Assembly: GCA_031549725.1 (NCBI GenBank)
Contig: JAVBPH010000048.1
Span: 1 to 55,293 of the forward strand
Direction: 5' to 3'
DNA length: 55,293 nt
Source: UBA937 sp031549725
GTDB lineage: Bacteria; Spirochaetota; Spirochaetia; Treponematales; Breznakiellaceae
The position numbers were made by a program, and so were the translations under genes. Below, one piece after another: positions 1 through 9,257 of the stretch (the stretch's first letter is position 1; the number at the start of each line of letters is the position of its first letter). The notes beneath the pieces were generated by a model. The model did not search any database and was not told the origin of the DNA. It saw nothing but the letters and a program-made list of their open reading frames with translations.

Positions 1-1
1 C

Positions 2-256
2 AACTGTAAAGTTAATACGGAATTTTCAGAGGATTCCCCTCCCCGGTATGATCCGAAGGGGAAATACATTGAAATCGAGTTTAAATATAATATCTTTGAC
101 AGCAATATCAGCGATGTAAAACTCATGTGGATATTTGAAAATAAAGACAATCCTAAAGAAAAAGTAGAAATTCATGACGACAAGGATTATGCATTAAAGC
201 AATTAAGCGGTGCAATATACCGGATGGACATTTCAACCAGACCCTTTAGTCAATAA
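2..256 (+). CDS. C-terminal fragment of an unidentified protein (5' end outside window)
   Basis: An open frame enters from the left edge and ends at TAA 254-256, giving about 84 residues without a start codon in the window. The visible part is hydrophilic and charged (for example KGKYIEIEFKYNIFDSN near the beginning and ending RPFSQ), with alternating hydrophobic residues that suggest beta structure. I do not recognise the family. It is followed by a 320-base stretch with hairpins but no gene. Confidence 0.5.
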   Translation, partial: NCKVNTEFSEDSPPRYDPKGKYIEIEFKYNIFDSNISDVKLMWIFENKDNPKEKVEIHDDKDYALKQLSGAIYRMDISTRPFSQ

Positions 257-428
257 CCCCCGGCATAACCGGAGGCATGACCTTGGAAATTAATTCTCAG
301 GAAGCAACCTTTTTCATACAAAAACAAAACTGTCATTAGCGGGTTTTTGATTATCCCATAATTTATAGTTACGTTCCTGATTTGGATTTTCCGTATCGAT
401 AAGAATATCCAGTAGCATCCCATTCATT

Positions 429-472
429 CCGTCTCCAGGAGACGGCGGACATTCCGGGGGTCCGGCTCCCGG
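429..472 (+). terminator. paired GC-rich hairpins, probable terminator
   Basis: An 8-bp perfect inverted repeat (CCGTCTCC / GGAGACGG, one-base centre, 429-445) is followed by TCCGGG...CCCGGA (454-472) and then a T-rich tract. This could end transcription of the truncated gene at the left edge. The rest of 257-580 shows no convincing gene; its right part is AT-rich and could hold a promoter for the small ORF at 581. Confidence 0.4.
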
Positions 473-580
473 ATCATCTTATTATTTTTAAAAATGACTT
501 TTACGGTTATTTAAAAAACAAAACGTTTAAATAATTCAAATAGAAAATAACCACGGACATATATAGAAAAGGAGATACAG

Positions 581-700
581 ATGAAAAAACCCTCCGGGAT
601 TCTCAGCGCAGATTATATTGCAGCTTACCCCCGGAGTTCCAGTATTTCCCTATTGGTTCGGCTATGGGATTTAAAGGCCCAAAAAAAGTTAATTGTATGA
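581..700 (+). CDS. possible small protein, 39 aa
   Basis: A strong Shine-Dalgarno sequence (AAGGAG, 569-574) sits seven bases before ATG 581. The frame reads MKKPSGILSADYIAAY and stops at TGA 698-700. The start is Lys-rich but there is no clear hydrophobic signal core and I recognise no family. It converges on the large lipoprotein gene on the other strand. It may be a real small protein or the 5' remnant of a decayed gene; the ribosome binding site is the main argument for it. Confidence 0.3.
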   Translation: MKKPSGILSADYIAAYPRSSSISLLVRLWDLKAQKKLIV

Positions 701-718
701 GAACCTTATATTAACCGT

Positions 719-3279
719 TTATTCCGGATCCCCGGTCTTCCATTCCACCGCACCTATGTCCGCGGCATTTCCCGGGCGGTCGACTCCCCGCTGGTCCTTT
801 TCCGGCAGCCAGGCCGGGGATGTGGTTATTTTATTATATGCCGGACCGCCTTTTTTTATCATCAGTGTTTCCGTGGGACCGCCGTTGTTTTTCAGTTCGG
901 CCATTCCGTTTCCATCGATATGAGCAAACAGTTCATCTATAGTTCCGAGAAAAGTCGTTCCATAAGCATTATGCTGGCCCGCAGTTGTACCCCGGATGAG
1001 ATTAGCTTTACTTATGGGATCAAAGGCATCGCCGGAAATTTCGCTTGTAGAACCATCCTCCATTATAAAGTTCCCAACGAAAATACTGCCATAGACCGTG
1101 GGGCTGCTGCCGCCGTTATTCGACATCCCGCCGCCTCTACTGGCGGCGCTGTTACCGCTGAAGCTACAGTTTTCCACAGCGGGACTGCTGCTGTAATTGT
1201 ACATCCCGCCACCGACGGAGGTGCTGTTGCCGCTGAAGGTACAGTTTTCCACCGTGGAACTGCTGCTGTAATTGTACATCCCGCCGCCTATGTTGGAGTT
1301 GTTGCCGCTGAAGGTACAATTCTCCACAATAGACTTCCTGCTCAAGTTGTCAACATTGCACATCCCGCCGCCGAAGTTGGAATTGTTGCCGCTGAAGCTA
1401 CAATTCACCACTGTGGAACTGCTACTGTAATTGTACATCCCGCCGCCGTCGCCGGAGGTGCTGTTGCCGCTGAAGGTACAGTTTTCCACCGTGGGACTGC
1501 TGCTGTAATTGTACATCCCGCCGCCGTAGATGGCGCTGTTGCCGCTGAAGGTACAATTCTCCACAATAGACTTCCTGCCCAGGTTGTCAACATTGTACAT
1601 CCCGCCGCCGCCGCCTTCGGAGGCGCTGTTGCCGTTGAAGGCACAGTTCTCCACTGTGGAACTGCTAATGTACATCCCGCCGCCTCTACTGGCGGCCCTG
1701 TTGCCGCTGAAGGTACAGTTTTTTACCCTGCTGATCCAATTGGACATCCCACCGCCGTTGATACCGGCGCTGTTGTCGCTAAAGGTACAGTTCTCCACTG
1801 TGGAACTGTAATTGTGCATCCCTCCGCCGGAGTTGGCGCTGTTGCCGCTGAAGGTACAGTTCGCCACCCTGGTACTGTTAGTGTACATCCCACCGCCATT
1901 GTAGGAGGCGATGTTTCCGCTGAAGGTACAGTTTTCCACTGTGGAACTGCTACTCCAATTAGACATCCCTCCGCCGCTGCCGGAGTTGGCGTTGTTACCG
2001 CTAAAGGTACAGTTCACCACCCTGGGACTGCTGATGCCCAGGTTGTCCCCTCTGTAGCACATCCCTCCCCCGTCGCCATTGGCGCTGTTGCCGCTGAAGG
2101 TACAGTTCTCCACTGTGGAACTGCTGCTAAAATTGGACATCCCTCCGCCGTTGCCGGAGTTGGCGCTGTTACCGCTAAAGGTACAGTTTTCCACCCAGGG
2201 ACTGCTGATGGCATTGTACATCCCTCCACCGCCGCCGTTGCTGGCACTGTTGCCACTGAAGGTACAGTTTTCCACCCTGGGACTGCTGATGTAATTGTAC
2301 ATACCACCGCCTAAGTCGGCGCTGTTGTCGCTGAAGGTACAATTCTCTACAGTGGGTCTGCTAGTGTACATCCCGCCATCGCCGTAGATGGCGCTGTTGC
2401 CGCTGAAGGTAATGTTTTCCACAGTGAGACTGCTAGTGTAGATCCCGCCACCTCTAGTGGCGCTGTTGCCGCTGAAGCTACAGTTTTCCACTATGGGGCT
2501 GCTACTGTCCTCATTGAACATCCCGCCGCCATCGTAGTAGGTGGCGCGGTTGCTGATAAAAGCGCAGTTTTCCACCCTGGGACTGCTGCTGTTATTGAAC
2601 ATCCCGCCGCCTTTAATAGCGCTGTTGTTACTGAAGCTACAGTTTTCCACTGTGGGACTACTGTTCCAATTATACATCCCACCGCCTGCGCTGTGGATAC
2701 CAAATTCATCCGCATTCCCGCCTGTTATGGTCACATTCTTCAGTACCGCCGTGCTGTTAAGATTCGTTCCGTCAGGATGATAAAATACGTGGGAAATATT
2801 ATCCCTCTCATCATCTTTTTCACCAATATCCCCGGATAAAACCGTTGCCTCCCCCCTGGGAACCCTGCCCGGTTCATTCCCCTGGAATCCACCAATTACG
2901 GTTACATTGTTTTTCAGGGAAAAATGCATCTCCCGGTCGGAGGTCGGGGTAGGGATGTTGGGGCTGGAATTGGGGTAATAGGTGTGCCCGCCCAGGATCA
3001 ACACATACTTTGGCGAAGATGCGGTGGCCGCACCCGCCGCCGCATCTATTGCCGTCTGGAGATCCACATACGCATTCTCCCAGGAAGAACCGTCTTTGTC
3101 CCCATTCCCCCCTGCTATTACATAGAATGTGTCCGGTAATGCCTGGGTTCCGGTTTCCTCCTCGGACTGACCCGGTATACTTTTGAGGCCGGAAGCACCC
3201 CTTGAGAAGTTGGAACATCCGCTTAGTATAAGAAACAGAGAAACAAGAATAAGCAGCGGAGAAAGTATGTTTTTTTCAT
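719..3279 (-). CDS. polymorphic-membrane-protein-like beta-helix surface lipoprotein, start region frameshifted
   Basis: The body is a right-handed beta-helix of 20 tandem coils of about 23-40 residues, each built on VENCTFSGNSA and GGGMYN; these match the FxxN and GGA(I/L/V)-type motifs known from chlamydial Pmp and treponemal surface proteins. The C-terminus (DQRGVDRPG...DIGAVEW) resembles choice-of-anchor Q domains. Reading upstream of the GTG at 3067, the same frame encodes a lipoprotein signal with lipobox L-S-G-C (Cys codon 3215-3217), but has no ATG. Three ATGs (3277-3285) behind a GAGG site lie one base out of frame, separated by a run of seven A (minus strand, 3270-3276). Adding one A would join them as MKKNILSPLLILVSLFLILSGC. 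As sequenced, the gene is off or starts weakly. Likely surface-exposed adhesin or structural protein; substrate unknown. Confidence 0.75.
3270..3276 (-). repeat. A7 homopolymer at signal-peptide frameshift
   Basis: Seven A residues on the coding strand lie between the triple ATG with its GAGG ribosome site and the lipoprotein signal of the beta-helix gene. The two frames differ by one base here. Such a tract could slip during replication and switch the gene, or could be a sequencing error. Confidence 0.7.
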
Positions 3280-3500
3280 CATCATACCTCTTATGGGGTT
3301 TTCTATTTTTTTATCATCAATATTACTGATAAATAAAATAATCAACAACCCCGCCGCAAGCAGTGTGTATGATAGTACTGTAAGGTAAGAATTATATGCG
3401 GGCTTCATACACCCACAACAATTTCTTTGTTGCTTCAAAGAATATCCTTAAAGAGCGGGATGCCCGCAGTCCGCGTGAGCGGCCATACAATCACTTCTTT

Positions 3501-3545
3501 GCAGAGCCCAGCCGCAGGCTGGATTAAACCTGCCTGCGAAAAAAA
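3501..3545 (+). repeat. dispersed intergenic repeat, copy C
   Basis: This stretch contains a small hairpin (CAGCC-GCA-GGCTG) followed by ATTAAACC, ten variable bases and CGAA-AAA. The same order appears at 53087-53135 and 53930-53987, and part of it (CCCCGCCGCAAGCAG) at 3349-3363. The surrounding 3286-3637 region has no gene I can support. Confidence 0.4.
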
Positions 3546-3637
3546 TGATTAGGGTTGTTATCCTTGGTACAATAACCGGAAGAATACAAACCTCTGTTGA
3601 CCGGGAGAAAAAACTAGGACATACCCAAATCTTTCCC

Positions 3638-3666
3638 TTGACGCAGGTTTTTTTATTTTATATATT
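3638..3666 (+). promoter_or_regulatory. sigma-70-type promoter of the thi operon
   Basis: TTGACG (3638-3643), 17 bases, TATATT (3661-3666). It sits about 40 bases before the TPP riboswitch, so the transcript would begin near 3673 with a small hairpin (ATGAAGA/TCTTCAT, 3671-3688). Confidence 0.6.
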
Positions 3667-3703
3667 TTCTATGAAGATTGTTCTTCATAATTTTAATGCA
3701 CAC

Positions 3704-3797
3704 CGAATCGGGGTGGTTGACCATTCATCATGAATGGAATGCCTGAGATCAAACCCGCTGAACCTGCTCCGGATAATGCCGGCGAAGGGAACCCAGA
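3704..3797 (+). promoter_or_regulatory. TPP (THI-element) riboswitch
   Basis: The conserved thiamine pyrophosphate aptamer elements are present in order: TCGGGGTG at 3708, GCCTGAGA around 3742-3750, then ACCCGCTGAACCTG and GGATAATGCC...GCGAAGGGAA ending near 3791. Downstream, CTGATATT/AATATCAG (3798-3805/3827-3834) can form a hairpin, and a CTTCCTCC stretch near 3855 could pair with the thiB Shine-Dalgarno AAGGAG (3873-3878), suggesting control of translation start. Its position directly before thiB fits repression of thiamine uptake when TPP is plentiful. Confidence 0.92.
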
Positions 3798-3887
3798 CTG
3801 ATATTAACGGTGAATTTACCAAGGCCAATATCAGCCCGCAGCAGAGATCACGGTTCTTCCTCCGGTCAGTGTAAGGAGTTTCCTGAA

Positions 3888-4922
3888 ATGAACCGAACCT
3901 GCCGTACCTTGTTAATCTTTTTTAGTTTAATGATTATCTCACCATTTTTTTTGTTTGCCGGGGGTACAAAAGAAAATAAAGCGCCCCGGGACAAGGAAGT
4001 GGTGGTGTGGACCTACGATTCCTTTATGTCCGAATGGGGACCTGGACCGGAAATCAAAAAACGTTTTGAAGCGGAAACCGGTCTGACATTGCGGCTTGTT
4101 TCCCACGGGGATGCGGGAACCCTGCTGTCCCACATCCTTTTTGAAAAGGACCAGGCCGATGCGGATATTATTTTGGGGATTGACCAGAACATGATGGACC
4201 AGGCCATTAATTCGGGGCTTCTTGAAGCGTATGTCTCTCCAAATGCCAAGGCTTTGCTGCCCGAAATTGTGATGGATCCCCTGTTCAGGCTTATTCCCGT
4301 GGATTACAGCTATTTTGCGGTTATTTATGATTCGGCAAAAATATCCCGGCCTCCCCGGAGTCTTGAGGATTTGACCAAACCGGAATTTGAAAGATCATTG
4401 ATCCTCATGGATCCCAGGACATCCTCACCCGGCCTGGGATTTCTTGCCTGGACCAAGGAGGTGTACCAGGATAAATGGCCCGACTACTGGCGAAGGCTGG
4501 CCCCCTCAATTTTAACCATCGCCGACGGGTGGAGCTCGGGTTATGGTTTATTTACCGCCGGAGAAGCCCCGCTGGTTCTCTCGTATACCACCAGTCCCGG
4601 GTATCATCTTAAGTACGAAAACACCGAACGGTATAAAGCAGCCCTGTTTTCCGGGGGTCATCCCATTCAGGTTGAACTGGCGGCTATTCTGAAAAATGCG
4701 GCGAATAAAAACGGGGCCAGACAGTTCATAGACTTTATGCTCAGCCCTTCCTTCCAGGAGGTAATTCCCGAAACCAACTGGATGTATCCGGTAACATCCA
4801 TTCCGCTGCCACCTTCGTTCAGGATTAACCCAAAAAGCGATAAAACCCTGTTGCCCAAACCTCTGACCAATGAGGATATTGATGCCTGGGCTAAACTTAT
4901 GGCGGGAATAAAACGGTGGTAA
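3888..4922 (+). CDS. thiB: thiamine ABC transporter substrate-binding protein
   Basis: Periplasmic binding protein of about 344 residues for thiamine or its phosphates. The N-terminus from ATG 3888 is a signal peptide (Arg, then LLIFFSLMIISPFFLFA), followed by a type 2 periplasmic-binding fold typical of ThiB/TbpA (EVVVWTYDSF near the mature start; repeated Tyr/Trp residues that could stack on ligand). The start at 3888 is preferred over an upstream GTG-type extension because AAGGAG lies nine bases before it and the upstream part overlaps riboswitch structure. It ends inside the start of thiP, so the two are translationally coupled. TPP riboswitch upstream supports thiamine specificity. Confidence 0.88.
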   Translation: MNRTCRTLLIFFSLMIISPFFLFAGGTKENKAPRDKEVVVWTYDSFMSEWGPGPEIKKRFEAETGLTLRLVSHGDAGTLLSHILFEKDQADADIILGIDQNMMDQAINSGLLEAYVSPNAKALLPEIVMDPLFRLIPVDYSYFAVIYDSAKISRPPRSLEDLTKPEFERSLILMDPRTSSPGLGFLAWTKEVYQDKWPDYWRRLAPSILTIADGWSSGYGLFTAGEAPLVLSYTTSPGYHLKYENTERYKAALFSGGHPIQVELAAILKNAANKNGARQFIDFMLSPSFQEVIPETNWMYPVTSIPLPPSFRINPKSDKTLLPKPLTNEDIDAWAKLMAGIKRW

Positions 4923-6598
4923 TCAAAACAGCGGGAGAAAAAAAGACATCATTACTCCTTTCCCTGCTTCCGCTGGGATTGGTTTGTTTCTGTTTTTTCC
5001 TGCCCTATGCAGCTGCTTTGACGGCTTCTTTTTCCAAAGGGCTTGGATATATCCATGAGGTTATTTTCCGCAAGTCCGATTTATTTAAAACCGTGGCATT
5101 CACGGTGGGACAGGCATTCATCAGCACCCTGCTGGCGCTGGTGCTGGGCCTGCCCGGCGCATGGTTCCTGGGAAGGACCGAGGGCCGGGGAAAAGCCATT
5201 CTTAAGGCCCTCACGGGGATTCCCTTTTCATTGCCGTCTATCCTGGTGGTCCTGGGCTTTGTACTTTTTTTCGGGAATGCGGGGTGGCTCAACAAATTCA
5301 TCATGGCCATTACCGGAAAAGATGAAGGTCCCATCAGGATACTGTACCGGCCGGCGGCGGTTATTCTGGCCCATGCTTTTTATAATTTCCCCCTGGTAAT
5401 CCGGCTGGTGGGGGACGGTATTTACAGGATTAAAAACGCCTATGTTCCCGCGGCAGAAAACCTTGGGGCCAATCCTCTGAAGAGCAGCCTCACGGTTATA
5501 CTGCCCCTGATTTCCCCGGCGGTAATTTCCGCGGCGCTGCTGATTTTCCTGTACTGTTTTACCAGCTTTGCCATTGTTCAGGTTTTAGGCGGGGGCCCAC
5601 CGGCCACCACCCTGGGGGTGGAAATTTACCGGTATGCCAATATTTCATTTGATTATACCCAGGCAGGAATTTTTGCGGGGATTGAAACCGTCATCGCCCT
5701 GGCGGTTTTTTTGCTGTATATGTACTTTGAAAAAAAATCCCGGAAACTTACCGGTTCCGCGGAGGATGCCCGCACATCCGGTGATACAGCCGGAAAGGGA
5801 TCATCGAAAAAGATTAATTGGGGGTTTGTATGTTATGGCATCATCATTTATATTTTTATTGCGGGCCCCATTATTTCCATTCCCCTGGAATCGGTTTTAT
5901 TTAAGGCCACCAGGACGGCCTTCCGGGTAATCTCATTCAGAAACTGGACAAACACCGGTACACTTTTTTCCGCACTTTCCCATTCGCTTATTCTGGCGGT
6001 GCTGGCGGCAAGCTGCTCAACCCTGATGGGATTTCTGGCGGCTTCCGCCCATAGACTGATGCTTCCCGGATCCCGGTGGAGACCTATCCTGCATATGGGG
6101 TATTCCCTGCCCCTCCTGTCATCCGGGGTTGTCCTGGGGTTCGGATGGTTAGCCCTCTACAGAAACAGCGGGGTCCCGGTATTCCTGTCCCTGGTGCTGA
6201 TGCATGCCATCGCGGGTTTTCCCTTTTCCTTTTTTTCAATTCTGGAAGGACTGAATGGCATTTCCAATAACACCCTTCATGCATCATCCCTGGCGGGGGC
6301 AGCTCCTTTAAGGAAGGTAAGTACCATTATGGTTCCGTCGGTACTGCCCAGGTTAAGTTCCGCCTGGGCTTTCTCCTTTGCCATCAGTATGGGGGAATTA
6401 AACACGGTGCTTATGCTGGGTTCCAGCGACTGGATTACCCTGCCCCTTTATATTTACCGGGCTGTAGGATCCTACAGGTTTGGTACCGCCTGTGCTGGGG
6501 GTACTATTCTGATTTTTTTCACCCTCATAACATTTTTTATTTCGGATGTATCCATCCGCCGGTCAAAAGGAAACAACCATGGCTCTCATAATTCGTGA
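4916..6598 (+). CDS. thiP: thiamine ABC transporter permease (two fused permease halves)
   Basis: About 560 residues, close to the usual length of ThiP, with roughly twelve hydrophobic segments in two homologous halves joined by a charged linker near residue 275-300 (KKSRKLTGSAEDART). Each half carries an EAA-like cytoplasmic loop (AAENLGANPLKSSLTVILP in the first; ASSLAGAAPLRKVSTIMVP in the second) that docks on the ATPase. GTG start at 4916 overlaps the thiB stop by seven bases. It forms the inner-membrane channel for ThiB-delivered thiamine. Confidence 0.88.
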   Translation: MVIKTAGEKKTSLLLSLLPLGLVCFCFFLPYAAALTASFSKGLGYIHEVIFRKSDLFKTVAFTVGQAFISTLLALVLGLPGAWFLGRTEGRGKAILKALTGIPFSLPSILVVLGFVLFFGNAGWLNKFIMAITGKDEGPIRILYRPAAVILAHAFYNFPLVIRLVGDGIYRIKNAYVPAAENLGANPLKSSLTVILPLISPAVISAALLIFLYCFTSFAIVQVLGGGPPATTLGVEIYRYANISFDYTQAGIFAGIETVIALAVFLLYMYFEKKSRKLTGSAEDARTSGDTAGKGSSKKINWGFVCYGIIIYIFIAGPIISIPLESVLFKATRTAFRVISFRNWTNTGTLFSALSHSLILAVLAASCSTLMGFLAASAHRLMLPGSRWRPILHMGYSLPLLSSGVVLGFGWLALYRNSGVPVFLSLVLMHAIAGFPFSFFSILEGLNGISNNTLHASSLAGAAPLRKVSTIMVPSVLPRLSSAWAFSFAISMGELNTVLMLGSSDWITLPLYIYRAVGSYRFGTACAGGTILIFFTLITFFISDVSIRRSKGNNHGSHNS

Positions 6599-7637
6599 TC
6601 TGTATAAATCCTACAGTGATTTCACCATGTCCCTGGACCTTACCGTGGAAGAAGGAGAAACCCTGGTACTGGCGGGTCCTTCGGGCTGCGGAAAAACCAC
6701 GGCGCTCCAACTTATTTCGGGTCTTCTGGAACCGGACCGGGGTTCAATCAACTTAAATGGAAAGGATATTACAAAAATGCCGCCCTGGCAGCGGAATGTG
6801 GCTATGGTATTCCAGGACCTGGCCCTGTTTCCCCATTTGAATGCGGGAAAAAATATTGCCTATGGACCTGCCATAAAGGGAATAAAAAAAGAAGAGCGCC
6901 GGCAAATTGTAATGGACAACCTTTCCCTGGTCCGGTTATCCGGGTACGAGAAGAGACGGGTCCAGACCTTGTCCGGCGGGGAAAGGCAGCGGATTGCCAT
7001 TGCCAGGGCACTGGCCTATAAACCGGAGGTCCTCCTTTTTGATGAACCTTTTTCCAGTCTGGATACTCCCCTGAGGAGGGAATTAAGGGATAATTTTCTG
7101 GAAATCCGGAAGAAGCTCCGGATCCCCTGTATTTTTGTTACCCACGACCGGGAGGAAGCGGCGGTCACCGCGGACCGGATAGCCGTAATGGACCATGGAA
7201 AAATTGTAGAAACCGGGAACTCCAGGGATCTTTTTCTTTTTCCCAAAACCAGGATTGCCGCGGAATTTTTCGGTTTTGGCCAGGTCTTTCCCTGCGAAAC
7301 AGAACAAGTTCAGGAGGGCACAGTCCGGATACGGTCCCCCCTGGGTCAGCTGGAAATTCCCTCTGTCAATAGTTTTAAGGAAAATTCATCCTTCTTCTTT
7401 TTACCCAGGGATGCGGTCCGCATGTTTGATGATACGCGACCAAACCCGGGGCAGATAAAAAAATTGCCCGCTGTTTTTAGGCGGGCAATTTACCGGGGAG
7501 ATTCCCTGATATATGAAACGGAACTACCCTCGGGAACCGGACTTTCGTCGGATGCGGACCTCCGGAAAAGCATTCCACAAAATGGTGATACGGTGGATCT
7601 GATCATCAATCAGGAATTAATTCATTTTGTGGAATAG
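6579..7637 (+). CDS. thiQ: thiamine ABC transporter ATP-binding protein
   Basis: ABC ATPase of about 352 residues: Walker A GPSGCGKTT, Q-loop VFQDLALFPHL, signature LSGGERQR, Walker B VLLFDEP, and switch His in FVTHDREEA. A C-terminal extension of some 110 residues after about residue 240 resembles TOBE-like regulatory domains of larger importer ATPases; E. coli ThiQ is shorter. ATG 6579 has AAAAGG just upstream; it overlaps thiP by 20 bases. A perfect 11-bp inverted repeat (AAATTGCCCGC at 7461-7471, its complement at 7481-7491) lies inside the C-terminal coding part. Confidence 0.87.
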   Translation: MALIIRDLYKSYSDFTMSLDLTVEEGETLVLAGPSGCGKTTALQLISGLLEPDRGSINLNGKDITKMPPWQRNVAMVFQDLALFPHLNAGKNIAYGPAIKGIKKEERRQIVMDNLSLVRLSGYEKRRVQTLSGGERQRIAIARALAYKPEVLLFDEPFSSLDTPLRRELRDNFLEIRKKLRIPCIFVTHDREEAAVTADRIAVMDHGKIVETGNSRDLFLFPKTRIAAEFFGFGQVFPCETEQVQEGTVRIRSPLGQLEIPSVNSFKENSSFFFLPRDAVRMFDDTRPNPGQIKKLPAVFRRAIYRGDSLIYETELPSGTGLSSDADLRKSIPQNGDTVDLIINQELIHFVE

Positions 7638-7753
7638 GGGTGTTACGGGACAGCAATATGCAAATAAACCTCCCTGCGGCGAAAGCCCCGGATTATCGCA
7701 GGAACCGATTAATTACGCCACGGGAAGTTTCGTTCGGGAGGAAATGTATTCGC

Positions 7754-7775
7754 ATGCGGGGTGAATACCCCGCAT
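7754..7775. terminator. 8-bp perfect hairpin between convergent genes
   Basis: ATGCGGGG (7754-7761), loop TGAATA, CCCCGCAT (7768-7775). It lies between the ends of thiQ and the DUF445 gene and may stop transcription from either side, although the following T tract is weak. Confidence 0.45.
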
Positions 7776-7868
7776 ATAATCCTTTGATTTCAAGAACTCG
7801 GAGGAAGTCCCCATAATACCGTATATTTATGGTGTTATGTTAACCAGTCGGTTCCGGGAGATATAAGT

Positions 7869-9257
7869 TTACCTCATGAACCACCCAAAGCCTGCCTGGA
7901 ATAAACCGATAAGCCCCCCGAGAATTCCTCCGAACACATTAATCCATTTCAGCTGGTTGTCCATTACATCCAGGACAATCCGTTCAACCCTGACCATATC
8001 CAGGGTATCGATCCGGTCGGAGACCATGGTTTTTACATCAATTGATGTGAGCAGTGATTCAATCCTTTCATCGGCGATTTCCAGAATTTTACCGCTGATG
8101 AACCCGTCGAATTTTTCCTTCTGTTCAGGACTGAAGGAAAAAAGACCCGACAGGGAAGAATCCTTATATTTTTCAATGAAGCCGTCTATAATCTGGCCCA
8201 GCCGGAGATCCAGGTTTTCATTTCCCCTGGCCCGGATAAATCCGATCAGCTTCCGCCCTGCCAGGCGGAGGTCCTTTTTGCTGAGACCCTTGATGACATC
8301 CTCCAGGGGTTCATCGATGTAGGAGGATATCAACCCCATGATAAAACCCGTTACCTGGCCAACGTTTTTTTCGGAGGAAAACATTTTTTTAACCGAATTA
8401 CGGAAAAAGACGGTTAAGCGTTTTTTGGTATTCCCGTCTTTCAGCAATGCATCCAGTTGTTTAATCAGATCATCGATAATTTCCGGCATTTTATCATGGA
8501 TGGTTTTATCATACTGTCCGGCGGAAATAAAAAACCGCTGGATTGCGTTCAGCTTCAGAACAGCGTTGGTCAGAAAAATCCGCCCGTGGACTTCCAGCTC
8601 CTGGTGGATTTCATCCTTCATTAAAAAATCCACCAGAGAACTGGTGAAGGAAGAAAAAACCCGGTCCGCCGCGGGCATGACGTGTTCGGTTATCCTTGGG
8701 GCTGAACGTTTAATACTGTCCCGGATGACCTGGGAAAGGGTATCCTCCAGCTTTTCCGTAATTTCCTGCCCCAGGATATCCCTTAAACTTTTATGATCCA
8801 GCCGGGCTACCAGTTCGTCGGTGATTTTTTCCAGGATGCTTTCAAAGGAGGGAGAATGGATAAAACTTCTCAGGGAAAGGGTGATGATCCGGGCTATATC
8901 CGATATGCCCCCGGAGGATGTTTTTTGGGGTATCAGCTGCGAGACGGGGGTACCGAGAATTTTTTCCGTGTACTCTGCTATGGATATTTTTAGTTTATGC
9001 CGGAAATCTTCACCCTTCAGACGGGTCCTCAGTATTTCCGGGGTAAATAATTCCCGTTCCACCATGGAGCCTATATTGAGGGCCAGCTTGTGCCTTTCCC
9101 TGGGAAGTATTCCCGGGGTAAAGGGCAGCCGTATTCCAAATACCCGGATTTCCTTCAGAGGCCGGAACAGCATCTTTATGGCTATTGCATTGGTTACATA
9201 ACCGATAATTGCCCCCACGAGAGGAGGCAGCCCCCACAGGATCAGGGTTTGGATCAA
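7869..9257 (-). CDS. DUF445 family membrane protein
   Basis: 462 residues. The N-terminal segment (LPPLVGAIIGYVTNAIAIKMLFRP) followed by PFTPGILPRER is characteristic of the DUF445/YheB family, and a second hydrophobic helix lies at the very C-terminus (GGILGGLIGLFQAGFGWF), giving a protein anchored at both ends with a long helical middle. Function is not established. The TTG start at 9257 has GGAG eight bases upstream and overlaps the stop of the preceding lipoprotein gene by four bases, so they form a two-gene operon with translational coupling. Confidence 0.8.
   Translation of the reverse strand: MIQTLILWGLPPLVGAIIGYVTNAIAIKMLFRPLKEIRVFGIRLPFTPGILPRERHKLALNIGSMVERELFTPEILRTRLKGEDFRHKLKISIAEYTEKILGTPVSQLIPQKTSSGGISDIARIITLSLRSFIHSPSFESILEKITDELVARLDHKSLRDILGQEITEKLEDTLSQVIRDSIKRSAPRITEHVMPAADRVFSSFTSSLVDFLMKDEIHQELEVHGRIFLTNAVLKLNAIQRFFISAGQYDKTIHDKMPEIIDDLIKQLDALLKDGNTKKRLTVFFRNSVKKMFSSEKNVGQVTGFIMGLISSYIDEPLEDVIKGLSKKDLRLAGRKLIGFIRARGNENLDLRLGQIIDGFIEKYKDSSLSGLFSFSPEQKEKFDGFISGKILEIADERIESLLTSIDVKTMVSDRIDTLDMVRVERIVLDVMDNQLKWINVFGGILGGLIGLFQAGFGWFMR

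Noticed and set aside
920..2314. Long open frame on the plus strand opposite the beta-helix lipoprotein
   Set aside because: It is a by-product of the tandem repeat on the minus strand; composition is repetitive His/Pro/Ala with no ribosome site or signal.
719..3069. Regular repeats that could be mistaken for a CRISPR array
   Set aside because: Repeats are coding, imperfect, of varying spacing and translate into beta-helix coils. No true CRISPR or cas gene was found in the window.
3223..3438. 71-codon minus-strand frame containing the triple ATG
   Set aside because: Only its end (ATG ATG ATG AAA) is meaningful, as the displaced start of the lipoprotein gene; the upstream part has no ribosome site.
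3810..3887. Longer thiB start within the riboswitch platform
   Set aside because: The extension lies in a hairpin region without ribosome site and would bury the signal peptide; ATG 3888 has AAGGAG.
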